Assembly (NCBI GenBank): GCA_017985935.1
Contig: JAGNWT010000007.1
Location: 1-64,000, forward strand
Length of the DNA stretch: 64,000 nt
Source: Anaerolineales bacterium
GTDB lineage: Bacteria; Chloroflexota; Anaerolineae; Anaerolineales; Villigracilaceae
Direction: 5' to 3'
Each line of letters opens with the position of its first letter. Position 1 is the stretch's first letter. The notes under the pieces are model-generated. The model searched no databases. It saw only the letters and a program-made list of their open reading frames with translations, and had not been told where the DNA came from. Position numbers and translations under genes: made by a program. Shown piece after piece: positions 25,706-33,812 of the stretch.

Positions 25706-26731
25706 ATGAACCTATTTGTTGCATTCATCACAGGGCTGACGACCGGCGGGCTGGGTTGTCTTGCGGTGCAGGGAGGGCTGCTAACCAGTACGCTCGCTCA
25801 TCAGATCGAACAAGACATGCTGGCGCACAATGGTTCAGGCTCTACCAGCAAATTCAAACCGCATATCGCTCAACCGATCCTTCTCTTTCTTCTGGCGAAA
25901 TTGATCGCCTATACCATTCTTGGATATCTCCTCGGTTCACTGGGAATGGTCCTTCAACTGACTCCTTTGATGAGCGCGATCTTGTATTTTGCGATCGGAA
26001 TCTTTATGATCGGAAATGGATTGCGAATGTTCAACGTTCACCCCATTTTCCGCTTCTTTGTGATCGAGCCGCCATCCTCCCTGACCCGTTATATTCGACG
26101 TAAATCCAAGAACGGTACTTCGTTCTTTACCCCGATCTTGCTCGGCACGTTGACACTTTTTCTGCCCTGCGGCGTGACACAAGCTATGATGGCAACAGCC
26201 CTCGGCACCGGATCACCGACTCAGGGTGCGATGCTCATGTTTTCCTTCATTCTGGGTACTTCCCCTCTGTTTTTTTCGGTCGCATATTTTGCCACCCGGC
26301 TTGGATCTGCCATGGAGAAGAACTTTACTCGAATCGTGGCGGTGACCATGTTGATAATGGGCTTGGTTCAAGTGGATACCGGGCTTAACCTTTCCGGCGC
26401 ACCTTTTTCCATCAGCCGCACCATCAGCATTGTTCAGGCTTATGCGCTACCAGCCCAGACGGGTACATCGATCGAAGTTACTGAGAATGGTTATTTTCCG
26501 CAGGTGCTTCATTTGCCGGCGAATCAAGAAGTATCAATCGAGTGGGTGACCCGCAATACGCAGGCTTGTTCGCGCTCGGTGGTGGTGCCTGATCTGGAAT
26601 ACCAAAAGATATTGCCAACCACAGGACGTGTTACGATGGATATTCCCGCTCAGGAAAAAGGTGCTATCATTCGTTACACCTGTTCCATGGGAATGTATCC
26701 CAGCCAGTTCGTTTTTGACCTGGAAGAATAA
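25706..26731 (+). CDS. SafE/DsbD-like membrane protein with a C-terminal cupredoxin domain (paralogue 1)
   Basis: 341 residues from ATG 25706, behind GAGGA. Residues 1-235 contain about six membrane helices of the SafE/UreH/DsbD_2 superfamily, with the paired motifs GLGCLAVQGG (Cys18) and LPCGVTQAMMATALGTGS (Cys155). After a short linker, residues about 250-341 form a cupredoxin-like domain: ENGYFPQ, Cys288 (QACSRSVV), and TCSMGMYP with Cys326, a Cys/Cys/Met rather than Cys/His site. Related proteins occur in copper-handling contexts. I infer membrane copper transfer. It is paralogous to the gene at 27125 and precedes an HMA protein. Confidence 0.85.
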   Translation: MNLFVAFITGLTTGGLGCLAVQGGLLTSTLAHQIEQDMLAHNGSGSTSKFKPHIAQPILLFLLAKLIAYTILGYLLGSLGMVLQLTPLMSAILYFAIGIFMIGNGLRMFNVHPIFRFFVIEPPSSLTRYIRRKSKNGTSFFTPILLGTLTLFLPCGVTQAMMATALGTGSPTQGAMLMFSFILGTSPLFFSVAYFATRLGSAMEKNFTRIVAVTMLIMGLVQVDTGLNLSGAPFSISRTISIVQAYALPAQTGTSIEVTENGYFPQVLHLPANQEVSIEWVTRNTQACSRSVVVPDLEYQKILPTTGRVTMDIPAQEKGAIIRYTCSMGMYPSQFVFDLEE

Positions 26732-26743
26732 ATTACCAAACGG

Positions 26744-26968
26744 ATGCGAAATATGAAAAAAATATTTACTGTCCCCGATATGACCTGCCCTAACTGCGCG
26801 ATGCACCTCGAAGGATTGGAAGATGAGCTCGCCGGTGTGGAGAGCATCACAGCCAGTTACAAAAAACTGACCATGGAAGTGGTCTTCGATGAGACGAAAC
26901 TGACCGTTGAACAGATCATCGAAGCGGCGCATGAGATCGGGTATCATCCCGAACCTGTGGCAGCGTGA
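26744..26968 (+). CDS. Small heavy-metal-associated (HMA) domain protein
   Basis: 74 residues with the CopZ/MerP-like fold and metal site MTCPNC (Cys15, Cys18). It lies 12 bases after the first SafE-cupredoxin gene. In other lineages HMA, SafE-like and cupredoxin modules occur on one polypeptide, so here the soluble donor seems split off. The ATG at 26753 is an alternative start. It is distinct from the copZ at 20040, which has SCGHC. Confidence 0.88.
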   Translation: MRNMKKIFTVPDMTCPNCAMHLEGLEDELAGVESITASYKKLTMEVVFDETKLTVEQIIEAAHEIGYHPEPVAA

Positions 26969-27017
26969 TCCACACCTCTTTTTTGTAGCCCACAATTTAA
27001 TTACTCAGCCTATAAAC

Positions 27018-27048
27018 AGCGAAGCGGACTGCCGTTTTCGCTTTTTTG
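27018..27048 (+). terminator. Intrinsic terminator after the HMA gene
   Basis: GCGAA ... TTCGC with an inner CGG/CCG stem, followed by CTTTTTTG. The stem has a small asymmetric internal loop. It separates the two SafE-cupredoxin transcription units. Confidence 0.6.
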
Positions 27049-27072
27049 TTTTTAAGATGTAAAATACCTTTC

Positions 27073-27112
27073 TTGACGTACTCCAAACTTAACGTTATGA
27101 ATGATTTATCAC
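27073..27112 (+). promoter_or_regulatory. Promoter and GTGATAA box of the second SafE-cupredoxin gene
   Basis: TTGACG (27073-27078) and TATGAA (27096-27101) are 17 bases apart. TTATCAC (27106-27112) lies at the expected transcription start, right before the Shine-Dalgarno GAGAGG. This box matches those upstream of the first paralogue and the HTH/NosL regulator. Confidence 0.55.
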
Positions 27113-27124
27113 TGAGAGGTAAAA

Positions 27125-28306
27125 ATGTCATCTGGAAAACAAAAAACAACGGTCGATCCTGTGGTCATCGTCATGATCGGCATTATTTTTCTTGCCATTG
27201 CGATGGGTCTGGTCTTTTTTCAAGACAACCCGCAATCCCCAAATCTTAATTCGAACTCAAGCATTTGGAGCCAATTTGCGGTTGCCTTCGTCACAGGGAT
27301 TACAACAGGCGGATTGAGCTGCCTGGCTGTGCAAGGCGGTCTGCTTGCCAGTTCTCTCGCTCGTCAGATCGAGCAGGATTACGCAGCCCAATCGGTCAAC
27401 AAAAAACGGAGATCGATCCAGCCTAACTCGGCATTTCCCATTTTTCTTTTTCTGTCTGCTAAATTGGTTGCCTATACTTTGCTGGGGGCATTGCTTGGAT
27501 GGCTGGGTTCATATCTTACGCTCAGCCCCAATGGACGCGCCATCTTAATGATCGCGATCGGCATTTTCATGGTGGGTAATGCCTTGCGAATGTTCAATGT
27601 TCATCCCATTTTTCGATACTTCTCTATCGAGCCGCCAAAGTTCATTACACGCTACATCCGCCGCACCGCCAAAGGGACCGATACCGTGACCCCGCTCTTC
27701 CTCGGCGTGCTCACGGTCTTCATTCCTTGCGGTGTGACACAAGCCATGATGGCGACTGCTCTCGGTACCGGGAGCATGGCTGTGGGGGCGGGGTTGATGT
27801 TCGCCTTTACACTTGGCACCAGCCCGGTCTTCTTTATTGTCGCCTACCTGACCACCGAGCTTGGCGCGAAGTTGGAAAAATTCTTTATGCGATTTGTTGC
27901 TGTGACCGTTTTGGTCTTGGGATTTGTCACTATGAATGGGGGACTTAATATACTGGGTTCGCCGTTCTCGTTTCAAAACCTGACCCGAAACCTGCTCCCA
28001 TCCAATGACGGGACCGCTGCGGCACAGCCCGCCGCTGCTGATGGAGAAATCTTCCTTACAGTGGCAAACGAAGGATACTTCCCGCGTACTCTTGCCGCAC
28101 CGGCCGGGCGCGCATTTACGCTGAATCTTGTCACCGATCAAACTTATTCCTGCGCGCGAGACTTTGTCATCCCGGCGCTCGATTTTTATCAGCTGCTTCC
28201 CGATACCGGCACGGTACAGGTGAACATCCCCGCGCAAGCCAAGGGGAGCACCATGTTCTTCACCTGCTCCATGGGCATGTACACCGGGCAGATCGTATTC
28301 CAATAG
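27125..28306 (+). CDS. SafE/DsbD-like membrane protein with a C-terminal cupredoxin domain (paralogue 2)
   Basis: 393 residues, longer than paralogue 1 because of an extra N-terminal membrane helix (VVIVMIGIIFLAIAMGLVFF). It has the same paired cysteine motifs, GLSCLAVQGG (Cys66) and IPCGVTQAMMATALGTGS (Cys202). The C-terminal cupredoxin-like domain has Cys343 (YSCARDFV) and Cys381 in TCSMGMYTG. The two proteins are alike throughout, so this is a duplication. Separate promoters suggest distinct timing or partners. DUF2203 follows by 3 bases. Confidence 0.85.
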   Translation: MSSGKQKTTVDPVVIVMIGIIFLAIAMGLVFFQDNPQSPNLNSNSSIWSQFAVAFVTGITTGGLSCLAVQGGLLASSLARQIEQDYAAQSVNKKRRSIQPNSAFPIFLFLSAKLVAYTLLGALLGWLGSYLTLSPNGRAILMIAIGIFMVGNALRMFNVHPIFRYFSIEPPKFITRYIRRTAKGTDTVTPLFLGVLTVFIPCGVTQAMMATALGTGSMAVGAGLMFAFTLGTSPVFFIVAYLTTELGAKLEKFFMRFVAVTVLVLGFVTMNGGLNILGSPFSFQNLTRNLLPSNDGTAAAQPAAADGEIFLTVANEGYFPRTLAAPAGRAFTLNLVTDQTYSCARDFVIPALDFYQLLPDTGTVQVNIPAQAKGSTMFFTCSMGMYTGQIVFQ

Positions 28307-28309
28307 ACC

Positions 28310-28693
28310 ATGCCCAAATACTACACTCCGAAAGAGGCAAACGAAGCGCTGGTCATTGTCCGCCCGTTGGTGAAAGATCTGATGGATATCAGCCAACGGA
28401 TTCGTGAGCACCAGCCTGAGTTTTGGTCCGTGGTGAAGAAATCCGCTGGGAATGGCGGTCACCCGGAACTGAGCAAGCTTCTGCCAGACTTTGACCGGCT
28501 CGATGCTCTTTTACACAAGATACAGGATATGGGCATCGAAGTGAAGGACCTGACCATTGGGTTGATCGATTTTGTTGCCTTGCGTGACGGCGCGGAAGTT
28601 TACTTGTGCTGGCAATACGGCGAGGGCAGTATTCAGTTTTGGCATGACATCGACGCCGGGTTTCAAGGTCGCCGACCGATCGATTGGGAGTGA
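28310..28693 (+). CDS. DUF2203 family protein
   Basis: 127 residues matching the DUF2203 pattern: YTPKEANEALVIVRPLVKDL at the start, then a helical body, and CWQYGEGSIQFWHDIDAGFQGRRPI at the end. Function is unknown in the family. It begins 3 bases after the second SafE-cupredoxin gene, so the two are probably co-transcribed. Confidence 0.85.
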   Translation: MPKYYTPKEANEALVIVRPLVKDLMDISQRIREHQPEFWSVVKKSAGNGGHPELSKLLPDFDRLDALLHKIQDMGIEVKDLTIGLIDFVALRDGAEVYLCWQYGEGSIQFWHDIDAGFQGRRPIDWE

Positions 28694-28697
28694 GGTG

Positions 28698-28726
28698 TTG
28701 TCATATCTCCCAAATTGACCTATACT
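28698..28726 (+). promoter_or_regulatory. Sigma70-like promoter of the Ser/Thr kinase gene
   Basis: TTGTCA (28698-28703) and TATACT (28721-28726) with exact 17-base spacing, 35 bases before the kinase ATG. Confidence 0.75.
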
Positions 28727-28761
28727 AGCAAAAATTCATTTTAGATCGGTAGCGTAAAAAA

Positions 28762-29592
28762 ATGAGCGTTTCAACAATCGGAAGGTACGAGGTCGAGCGG
28801 GAGCTGGCGCAGGGAGGGATGGGATTAATTTTCCTCGCACGTGACCCTTACATTCAGCGGAATGTTGTTATCAAAGTGTTGATGCAGAACCAGACGCTCG
28901 ACGATATGTACCGGGAATACTTCCAGCAGGAAGCTGAGTTGATCGCCGCCCTGGAACACCCATGCATTGTGCCGATCTATGATTTTGGCTGGCATGGACA
29001 ACAGCCCTATATCGTCATGCGCTACATGGCAGGCGGTTCCCTTGCAGATCGAATCCAGCGCGAAGGGTTGAAGCAGACCGAGATCGCTCACATCTTCACT
29101 CGCATTGCCGGCGCTTTGGACGCTGCACACGCCCGAAAGATCATTCATCGCGATGTGAAGCCCTCGAACTTCTTGTACGATTCCACAGGCGAAATTTTCC
29201 TTTCCGATTTTGGAATTGCAAAGTCCACAATGATCACGAACGATGATGGGACCTGGCTGGTGGGAACGCCCGCCTTCATGAGTCCCGAGCAGGTGCAGGG
29301 GCTTCCCATGGACGGCCGCTCTGATGTGTATGCGCTGGGCATCGTTCTGTTTCGGCTGCTCTCAGGGCAGCTGCCTTTTTCCAGTGATTCGACCACAGCC
29401 ATGATCAATGCCCATGTGGATTTGCCGATTCCAGATGTAAGGCAGGTCCGCCAGAATATCCCTGCTGTCTGGCAGGAAGTGGTTGCCAAAGCCATGGCAA
29501 AGGATCCCAATGATCGATATTCCACTGCGGGAGAGTTTGCGCGTGACATCGCGCAGGTTGTCTCGGGTAAGTGGTTTTTGAGAAAGTTATGA
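28762..29592 (+). CDS. Serine/threonine protein kinase
   Basis: 276-residue Hanks-type kinase domain with little else. The glycine loop AQGGMG is at 16-21, Lys38 in VVIKV, the catalytic loop HRDVKPSN with Asp131, the metal-binding DFG with Asp149, and the activation-segment motif MSPEQ. Unlike many bacterial kinases it has no membrane helix or sensor domain, so it is a soluble kinase acting with unseen partners. It has its own promoter and terminator. Confidence 0.93.
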   Translation: MSVSTIGRYEVERELAQGGMGLIFLARDPYIQRNVVIKVLMQNQTLDDMYREYFQQEAELIAALEHPCIVPIYDFGWHGQQPYIVMRYMAGGSLADRIQREGLKQTEIAHIFTRIAGALDAAHARKIIHRDVKPSNFLYDSTGEIFLSDFGIAKSTMITNDDGTWLVGTPAFMSPEQVQGLPMDGRSDVYALGIVLFRLLSGQLPFSSDSTTAMINAHVDLPIPDVRQVRQNIPAVWQEVVAKAMAKDPNDRYSTAGEFARDIAQVVSGKWFLRKL

Positions 29593-29615
29593 GGCTTTTC
29601 GTTCTTCACTCTTCA

Positions 29616-29652
29616 AAGACCTTGTTGCTCAAATAACAAGGTCTTCTTTTTT
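29616..29652 (+). terminator. Intrinsic terminator after the kinase gene
   Basis: AAGACCTTGTT (29616-29626) pairs with AACAAGGTCTT (29635-29645); an 8-base loop and then CTTTTTTG. Confidence 0.9.
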
Positions 29653-29679
29653 GCACTTCATTCATCGATCGGAGAATAA

Positions 29680-30576
29680 ATGAACAAAGGAATTTTGTAC
29701 GGAATTGGGGCTTATATCTTTTGGGGTTTCTTTCCCATCTATTGGAAGTTTTTGCATCATGTCCCTGCCATTCAACTGATCGGGCATCGCATCATCTGGT
29801 CTTTCCTGCTGCTGGCGTTGTTCATCGCGGCATCAAAGCAATGGTCTGATTTTCGTGGAACGATCACAATGAAGGTGCTGCGCATCTATACCATTGCGGC
29901 AATACTTATCGGCATCAACTGGTTCCTGTATGTTTGGGCGGTTAACCATGAATTTATTGTGGAGACCAGCCTCGGATATTTCATCAATCCGCTCATCAGC
30001 GTGCTTCTGGGAGTTATCATTCTCAAAGAGCGCCTGCGGACCGCTCAATGGGTACCCGTTATCCTTGCCGCGCTTGGGGTTGCCTACCTGACCTATGTTT
30101 ATGGGCGACTGCCTTACATTGCGCTCTCTCTTGCTTTTTCGTTCGGCTTGTATGGGCTTGTGAAAAAGCTTTCTCCGCTGGGATCTCTTTTTGGTCTGAC
30201 GGTCGAGACCGGGATCCTCTTCATCCCCGCCCTTGGATATTTGATCTTCGTGGAAGCAAATAACACAGCCGCCTTCCTGCACACTGGCACAGGTTCTGAT
30301 CTGCTTATGATCGGCGCTGGGATCGTGACCACTGTTCCTTTGCTCATGTTCGCTTCTGCCGCTAGGTCCATTCCACTTTGGGTGGTGGGGCTGCTTCAGT
30401 ACATTGCGCCGACCCTGCAATTCCTGATCGGTGTCTTCATGTACAAGGAACCCTTCAGCCAAAATCAATTGATCGGTTTCGGCATCGTATGGGTGGCGCT
30501 GATCATTTTCCTGGCTGAAAATTACATTGCAAGCCGGCAGCCGGTTGAACCGCTCCCTGAGATGGGTGAGGGCTAG
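29680..30576 (+). CDS. rarD: RarD-type EamA family transporter
   Basis: 298 residues with about ten membrane helices in two EamA halves. The N-terminus (KGILYGIGAYIFWGFFPIYWKFL) and the INWFLYVWAVNHEFIVETSLGYFINPL segment are characteristic of RarD. Members are drug/metabolite transporters; the substrate is unknown. GGAG lies 9 bases before the ATG. Confidence 0.9.
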   Translation: MNKGILYGIGAYIFWGFFPIYWKFLHHVPAIQLIGHRIIWSFLLLALFIAASKQWSDFRGTITMKVLRIYTIAAILIGINWFLYVWAVNHEFIVETSLGYFINPLISVLLGVIILKERLRTAQWVPVILAALGVAYLTYVYGRLPYIALSLAFSFGLYGLVKKLSPLGSLFGLTVETGILFIPALGYLIFVEANNTAAFLHTGTGSDLLMIGAGIVTTVPLLMFASAARSIPLWVVGLLQYIAPTLQFLIGVFMYKEPFSQNQLIGFGIVWVALIIFLAENYIASRQPVEPLPEMGEG

Positions 30577-30648
30577 GAAGATCGCCCTGAAACTTAGATA
30601 AATTAGACTATATTGGTTATAATTGAAGAAAAAATCAAGGAGAAGTTT

Positions 30649-31662
30649 ATGAACTTTGCGATGTGGAAGAAAGCGTTGACCGTGATCCCGGAGGTGTCCA
30701 AGAAGGAGTGGGACGGTCTTGATATTATTTCAAAGTGGTTGATCTCGACCCGTGCCGCGGTGCTCGTGATGACCTTTATTTCCGCCGCCCTTGCCGGGTT
30801 GTTCGCCTGGCGTGACGGCTCTTTTAGTTTCCTGCCGTGGCTTGCCCTTGTTTTGGGACTTATTATGGCTCATGCCAGTAATAATATCTTCAATGATTAC
30901 ACAGATTTTGTGCGTGGAGTGGATAAAGATAATTATTACCGCACCCTGTATGGCGCGCAGCCCGTGGCAGATGGGCTGATGACAAAACGCCAACACCTGA
31001 CCTTCTTCGCGGTCACTGGACTCATCGCATTGGTCTTTGGCTTGTATCTGATCTGGTACACGGGGTTCAGCTCCACCACATGGGTGTTGCTCGGACTTGG
31101 CGCGTTCTTTGTGTTGTTCTACACCTGGCCGCTTAAGGGACTGGCTTTGGGCGAGATCGCCGTTCTTGTAGTGTGGGGTCCGCTCATGATCGGCGGCGGA
31201 TATTATGTTTTGACCGGTAACTGGAATTGGCAGGTGGCGATCGCCAGCCTGCCGTATGTGCTCGGTGTGACGACGGTCATCTTTGGCAAGCATATCGACA
31301 AGATCCTGCCGGATGCGCAGAAGAAGATCCACACTCTACCGGTCGTGATCGGTGAGAAGGCTGCGCGCTACACGGTTCTGGCGATGATGATCCTGCCGTA
31401 TATCCTGACCGCGTACTTGATCGCCACGAGATTCTTCACGCCCGTCATGGCGATCGTTATCTTTGCCATTCCCGCTTTTTTGAAGATCTATCCCATCTTT
31501 TTAAAGCCCAAGCCTGAGACCGCTCCCGAAGGACAGTTGGGTTGGCCGCTTTACTTCGTGGGGTATGCTTTCTATAACAACCGCAGGTTCGGCGGGCTTT
31601 TCATGTTCGGTCTTCTCGTTGACGCGGCATTAAGGCTTTTTATGCCAACCTTCTGGGCATAG
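30649..31662 (+). CDS. UbiA-family prenyltransferase (paralogue 1)
   Basis: 337 residues from ATG 30649, behind AAGGAG. A polytopic membrane protein with the first Asp-rich motif NDYTDFVRGVD, and a second acidic region at KHIDKILPDAQKK. UbiA enzymes attach polyprenyl chains to aromatic or lipid acceptors (quinones, haem, chlorophyll); MenA-like menaquinone synthesis is one possibility. A TATAAT lies at 30618-30623. The next gene encodes a close paralogue. Confidence 0.82.
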   Translation: MNFAMWKKALTVIPEVSKKEWDGLDIISKWLISTRAAVLVMTFISAALAGLFAWRDGSFSFLPWLALVLGLIMAHASNNIFNDYTDFVRGVDKDNYYRTLYGAQPVADGLMTKRQHLTFFAVTGLIALVFGLYLIWYTGFSSTTWVLLGLGAFFVLFYTWPLKGLALGEIAVLVVWGPLMIGGGYYVLTGNWNWQVAIASLPYVLGVTTVIFGKHIDKILPDAQKKIHTLPVVIGEKAARYTVLAMMILPYILTAYLIATRFFTPVMAIVIFAIPAFLKIYPIFLKPKPETAPEGQLGWPLYFVGYAFYNNRRFGGLFMFGLLVDAALRLFMPTFWA

Positions 31663-31680
31663 TCCTGATTTTTTCTCACC

Positions 31681-31716
31681 AAAGGCATGACAGTAAATCT
31701 CTGCCATGCCTTTTTT
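31681..31716 (+). terminator. Intrinsic terminator between the two prenyltransferase genes
   Basis: AAAGGCATG (31681-31689) pairs with CATGCCTTT (31705-31713), followed by TTT. The two paralogues are therefore likely separate transcription units; a TATAAT at 31756-31761 may start the second. Confidence 0.8.
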
Positions 31717-31875
31717 ATTATTCAGACAAAAGTACCCCGTTTCACAAAACAGTTGTATAATCCCGCCGTTCATCATTTTTTACGAGTGTCCGAATGGAAA
31801 TTTGCCAATTCGCTTCATAAACATGAAAGCAAGAGGATCCGAATAGGGCTCGAGCACCAATCAAGGAGAGAGAGT

Positions 31876-33009
31876 ATGAATATCAATTTTGCCATGTGGC
31901 GCAAGGCTACATGGGAACTCATTAAGATGGATGACAAGAAAGAGTGGGAAGCGCTCGATGTCATCTCCAAATGGCTGATCGCCACCCGTTCCGCAGTGAC
32001 CACGGTCACGATCTATTCCTGTATCATCGCGGGCTTTCTCGCCTGGCGCGATGGTTATTTTTCCTGGCTGCCGTGGATCATTGTGACCCTTGGTTTGTTC
32101 ATTGCTCATGGCACGAACAATCTGCTCAATGATTACACCGATTTCTCGCGCGGCGTGGATAAGGACAATTACTTCCGCACGCAGTATGGGGTGCATCCGC
32201 TGGTGCAAAAATTCTGGACGAAGGAAAACCAGATCAAGTGGTTCATTGTCAGCGGTGTGCTTGCCACATTCTCCGGCGTGTTCGCTTTGTTCTATACCCA
32301 GTTCAACCCCTTCATCATCGGGTTGTTTGCTTTCGGCGCCCTCGTTCTACTGTTTTACACCTGGCCTTTCAAATATTGGGGCATTGGTGAATTTTCCATT
32401 TTCCTGATCTGGGGACCGATCATGATCGGCGCCGTGTACACGGTTCTTGCGTTGGGGCATGGCGGTGATATTTCAAATGTATTCAAGGTTGCGCTTGCGG
32501 GCGTGCCCTTTGGTTTGAGCGTTGCCAGCATCAACATTGGCAAGCATATCGATAAGATGGTGGACGATAAACAGAAAGGCGTGGGTACTTTCCCTGTCCG
32601 TGTGGGGCAGACCTTTGCGCGCTACACTAATATTGCTTCCATTTTGATCGCTTACGGCGTGATCTTCTATCTTGTCGCCACGGGATATTTCTCCACGCTG
32701 ATGTTGTTGGTCGTCTTTGCCGCCCAGCGCGCCATGTATGCCGTAGCTGTGCTGACCAAGCCGCGCCCCGAATCTGCCCCCAAAGGTTTTGAAGCCTTCT
32801 GGCCCACCTGGTTCTCGGGATTTTGTTTTTATCACAACCGTTTATTCGGCGGGCTCTTCATCCTTGGCATTTTGCTTGATACCGTTGCCCGCAAATACGA
32901 ATCCGCTTTGCCGCTCAACATCAACACTCTTGGCGCGATCGCGCTCGGAATTGGTTTGATCTACGCGATTGTTCAAATGCAAATCGCCAAGAAAAAAGCG
33001 CAAAACTAA
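31876..33009 (+). CDS. UbiA-family prenyltransferase (paralogue 2)
   Basis: 377 residues from ATG 31876, behind AAGGAG; the frame is open further upstream but without a start signal. It shares the N-terminal pattern FAMWRKA ... EWEALDVISKWLI, the motif NDYTDFSRGVDKDN and KHIDKMVDDKQKG with the upstream paralogue. It carries an additional C-terminal helix. Both copies keep the catalytic acidic motifs, so both are probably active, perhaps on different acceptors. Confidence 0.82.
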   Translation: MNINFAMWRKATWELIKMDDKKEWEALDVISKWLIATRSAVTTVTIYSCIIAGFLAWRDGYFSWLPWIIVTLGLFIAHGTNNLLNDYTDFSRGVDKDNYFRTQYGVHPLVQKFWTKENQIKWFIVSGVLATFSGVFALFYTQFNPFIIGLFAFGALVLLFYTWPFKYWGIGEFSIFLIWGPIMIGAVYTVLALGHGGDISNVFKVALAGVPFGLSVASINIGKHIDKMVDDKQKGVGTFPVRVGQTFARYTNIASILIAYGVIFYLVATGYFSTLMLLVVFAAQRAMYAVAVLTKPRPESAPKGFEAFWPTWFSGFCFYHNRLFGGLFILGILLDTVARKYESALPLNINTLGAIALGIGLIYAIVQMQIAKKKAQN

Positions 33010-33036
33010 TAGTTGAGAAGTAAAAGGTAAAAAAGC

Positions 33037-33066
33037 AAAGGCTCTGACGATTTTGTCAGAGCCTTT
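33037..33066. terminator. Bidirectional intrinsic terminator
   Basis: AAAGGCTCTGAC (33037-33048) pairs with GTCAGAGCCTTT (33055-33066) around loop GATTTT. It separates convergent genes. Confidence 0.88.
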
Positions 33067-33074
33067 TATATTTA

Positions 33075-33809
33075 TTACTCTTTATTTAATTCCATATTCT
33101 CCACTTCAAGCCATTCATCCTTCCCCTCCAATACTCCAAACGCGATTTTTCCCTCAGGAGTGAATGCTGCATATTGATTATCGATCCAGATGATGACACC
33201 CAGCGGCCGCGAAGCGTTCGGACTTACAGGCGACTCGAACACGAGAGCATCATCCACATGCCAGCGGACTCGGTTTGGGCTCCATTGCAGCTTGTACCTG
33301 TGCCATTGGGTGACATCCACGCTGAGAGCGGATGAGTCCTCGGCGATGACCTTGCTGATCAATTTCCGCGCCGATCTGCGCGAGAAGGGGAGCGCCAACC
33401 CCGCGGGGATCAACAGCGGATGGAACTTCGGCGAGCGGAAGGTCTGCGCCAGAAATCCCTGCGCGGGTTTGCCATCGGTGAATGAAAGATGGTTTTGCGG
33501 TGAAGCATGGAAGAACCATACGGCATTGGGCAAGGCAGGCAGGCGGAAGGGATTTCCGCCGAACCCGAGCGATAATCCGAACGGATCGTTCCACAGCCCG
33601 AAGCCCCATGTCCCAGCGGCAGAAATGCTTGAGACTCGCGCGCGCAGGCTCAAGGTCAGGGAATGATGCGGAAACTTATGCCTGGGCAGTTGGGAATAGT
33701 CATCGAGCTGGGCATCCCGATAGTGAAGGGAATCCCCGTGCTGTATTCCCAATCTCCAACCGTTATCCGTTTTTTCTGCTGATGCTTTTGGAGTTGCCCT
33801 TGCTCTCAT
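33075..33809 (-). CDS. Concanavalin A-like (GH16-like) domain protein, unknown function
   Basis: 244 residues, apparently cytoplasmic as no signal peptide is seen. Beta-sandwich character and segments such as GTWGFGLWNDPFG and WHRYKLQWSPNRVRWHVDDALVFE resemble the GH16/LamG-like concanavalin A fold, where such a pattern forms the back sheet. The GH16 catalytic motif ExDxxE is not visible, so an enzyme call is not supported. It follows the EamA gene by 3 bases. Confidence 0.5.
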   Translation of the reverse strand: MRARATPKASAEKTDNGWRLGIQHGDSLHYRDAQLDDYSQLPRHKFPHHSLTLSLRARVSSISAAGTWGFGLWNDPFGLSLGFGGNPFRLPALPNAVWFFHASPQNHLSFTDGKPAQGFLAQTFRSPKFHPLLIPAGLALPFSRRSARKLISKVIAEDSSALSVDVTQWHRYKLQWSPNRVRWHVDDALVFESPVSPNASRPLGVIIWIDNQYAAFTPEGKIAFGVLEGKDEWLEVENMELNKE

Positions 33810-33812
33810 CCT

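Noticed and set aside
33075..33809. GH16 glycoside hydrolase
   Set aside because: Overall fold hints are present, but the catalytic ExDxxE motif is not visible and there is no signal peptide, so only a fold-level call is made.
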